Source: a bacterium
GTDB lineage: Bacteria; Oederibacteriota; JAJYGY01
DNA: 6,260 bases
Reading direction: 5' to 3'
Assembly: GCA_021790555.1 (NCBI GenBank)
Contig: JAJYGY010000129.1
Span: 1 to 6,260 of the forward strand
Shown: piece after piece, positions 5,294 to 6,260 of the stretch
How positions within the stretch are numbered: the stretch's first letter is position 1
Layout of the letters: every line of letters starts with the position of its first letter
Notes under the pieces: model-generated
What the model was told of the DNA's origin: nothing
The model's database searches: none
What the model saw: the letters and a program-made list of their open reading frames with translations, nothing else
Made by a program: the position numbers and the translations under genes

Positions 5294-6260
5294 TCAGGGC
5301 CGCGCGGGCCGGGGATCCGGGTCGCAGGCCAGCAGCTGGCTCCACGTGCCCCCGTACACGGCGCCCCCGATGTAGGCCTGCCCGTGCATGTTGTCGACCG
5401 CCGCGAAGAGCACGTAGGTTTTCCCGTCCAGGCCCTCGAACCCGAAGGGGTCGGCGGCCTGGTTGCAGTTGGGCAGCCCGAACAGGTGCTTTGAATAGCG
5501 TACGATGGGCGCCGGGGAGGGGTACCAGTTGTAGAAGTCCGGGCTGACCCCGAAATACCCGTTGCTGGGCACGTCCCTCAGGTAGGTCGCGCCATAGAGG
5601 CCTCCGGGCAGCCGGAAGAAGCTCCTGGCGCTGCCCCAGGTGACGGCCCTGTTTCCGCCCACCATGCCGTAGAGGGGACCCGCCTGGTACTGGAAGGTGT
5701 CTCCCCCGTCCTTGGAGACGTAGAGGTTGTCCCGGTACAGGGGCGGCTCGGCGTAGGTGGAATCCACCAGGGCCCAGACGTACCCGGTGCGCGGGTCGTA
5801 GTAGTAGCCGCTGTTGTAGTGTTCGTAGGTTCCCTGCCACGAAAGGTCGTTGAACGGGATCGCGGTGCCCCCCTTGGTGAATTTGGTGCCGTGGTCCGTG
5901 ATGACCGCGTAGTCGATGTTCCTGTCCTCGTCCTTGTAGTAGAACCTCCAGCCCTTGCCCGGGATGTGGATCGGGGAACCTCCGGTCACGATGCCGGGTT
6001 CACCCCCGATCCCCAACCCATAGACAGCCCCGTGGTGCGAAAGGTGGAAGATGTCCCTGCCGGTCCACAGGATCACCTGGGCATCGTCGATGTACACGTG
6101 GTAGGTGTCCCCCGCGACCACCACGGAGGGCTCCTGGTACATGGTGTTTTCCCCGGGCGCCGGGTCGGCCACCGGGGTCGGGTTCATGGTGAAGGCGGGA
6201 TAAAATCCGTCTGTGCACCACACCGGGGTCGTCCAGGGGGTGGGGGTGGCGTCCGGCGTG
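5294..6260 (-). CDS. Probable secreted five-bladed beta-propeller protein, C-terminal part (5' truncated)
   Basis: I do not recognise a specific family. The frame is open from the right edge to the TGA at 5294-5296, giving about 321 visible residues. The GTG at 6223 is probably not the start, because Thr/Pro-rich coding sequence (TPDATPTPWTTPVW) continues upstream of it; such stretches are typical linkers in exported multidomain proteins. Numbering from the 6223 codon, five similar strands recur at about residues 31, 82, 141, 199 and 258. Each has a small-residue-Pro or hydrophobic lead, then G-x-x-Tyr/Trp and a beta strand, for example EPSVVVAGDTYHVYID. Most are followed by a turn resembling S-x-D-x-x-x-F/W; the best is a perfect sialidase Asp box, SKDGGDTF, at 170-177. 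This pattern fits a GH43/GH32-type glycan-acting or glycan-binding propeller, by inference only. No catalytic triad can be assigned. GC is lower than in the neighbouring operon. Confidence 0.75.
   Translation of the reverse strand, partial: TPDATPTPWTTPVWCTDGFYPAFTMNPTPVADPAPGENTMYQEPSVVVAGDTYHVYIDDAQVILWTGRDIFHLSHHGAVYGLGIGGEPGIVTGGSPIHIPGKGWRFYYKDEDRNIDYAVITDHGTKFTKGGTAIPFNDLSWQGTYEHYNSGYYYDPRTGYVWALVDSTYAEPPLYRDNLYVSKDGGDTFQYQAGPLYGMVGGNRAVTWGSARSFFRLPGGLYGATYLRDVPSNGYFGVSPDFYNWYPSPAPIVRYSKHLFGLPNCNQAADPFGFEGLDGKTYVLFAAVDNMHGQAYIGGAVYGGTWSQLLACDPDPRPARP
5693..5716 (-). other. Asp-box motif in the propeller protein
   Basis: The - strand reading frame encodes SKDGGDTF here, an exact match to the Asp-box consensus S-x-D-x-G-x-T-F/W. 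In sialidases and related propellers this motif forms a tight turn between the outer strands of a blade and is structural rather than catalytic. Confidence 0.85.
6217..6260 (-). other. Thr/Pro-rich linker segment at the window edge
   Basis: Reading the - strand frame from base 6259 gives TPDATPTPWTTPVW, with Thr and Pro at nine of 14 positions. It directly precedes the propeller domain. Thr/Pro-rich linkers of this sort usually join domains of exported proteins, so more of the protein, and probably its signal peptide, lies beyond the right edge. Confidence 0.6.

Noticed and set aside
5297..5312. GGCC-GCGCG-GGCC inverted repeat as a terminator between the convergent genes
   Set aside because: The stem is only four pairs, lies inside the - strand coding end and is not followed by a T-run.
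6000..6223. GTG at 6223 as the start of the - strand gene, and a second - strand frame at 6000-6221
   Set aside because: The main frame continues as Thr/Pro-rich coding sequence to the window edge, so 6223 is probably internal; the second frame is a shifted reading of the same region.
1..6260. tRNA, rRNA, CRISPR, insertion sequence or defence genes
   Set aside because: The coding genes leave only gaps of 5-31 bases, and I saw no direct repeats, transposase motifs or RNA-gene signatures.

Overview
The window is a compact, high-GC stretch of bacterial chromosome. Six genes run on the + strand with gaps of 19-31 bases, and one gene runs convergently on the - strand. In order: the 3' end of an MCE/MlaD-family lipid-transport gene (cut by the left edge), radA, ispD, ispF, gltX and rlmB, then a - strand gene for a probable secreted beta-propeller protein whose 5' end is cut by the right edge. 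No RNA gene, mobile element, CRISPR array or long non-coding stretch is visible.

The organism should be a diderm, because MCE/MlaD proteins serve lipid traffic between inner and outer membranes. It has high GC with G/C-rich third positions and uses ordinary Shine-Dalgarno sequences (AGGAGG, AAGGAG). It makes isoprenoids by the MEP pathway. The sequence alone does not fix the phylum. A high-GC diderm lineage such as Acidobacteriota, Myxococcota/Desulfobacterota or a related uncultured group is a guess.

The five complete + strand genes look like one housekeeping operon: recombination and repair (RadA), two MEP-pathway enzymes (IspD, IspF), glutamyl-tRNA synthetase (GltX) and a 23S rRNA 2'-O-methyltransferase (RlmB). 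Their order matches a shortened version of the Bacillus subtilis radA-disA-yacL-ispD-ispF-gltX-cysE-cysS-mrnC-rlmB region, which is the main contextual observation. All five encode intact proteins of normal length with their key motifs.

The - strand gene is the least explained part. It has lower GC than the operon, a Thr/Pro-rich stretch at the window edge, and a C-terminal domain in which I can trace five repeats about 52-59 residues apart. Each resembles one blade of a GH43/GH32-type five-bladed propeller, and one carries a perfect sialidase-type Asp box. Its function is unknown. I see no convincing evidence of a new multi-gene system here.
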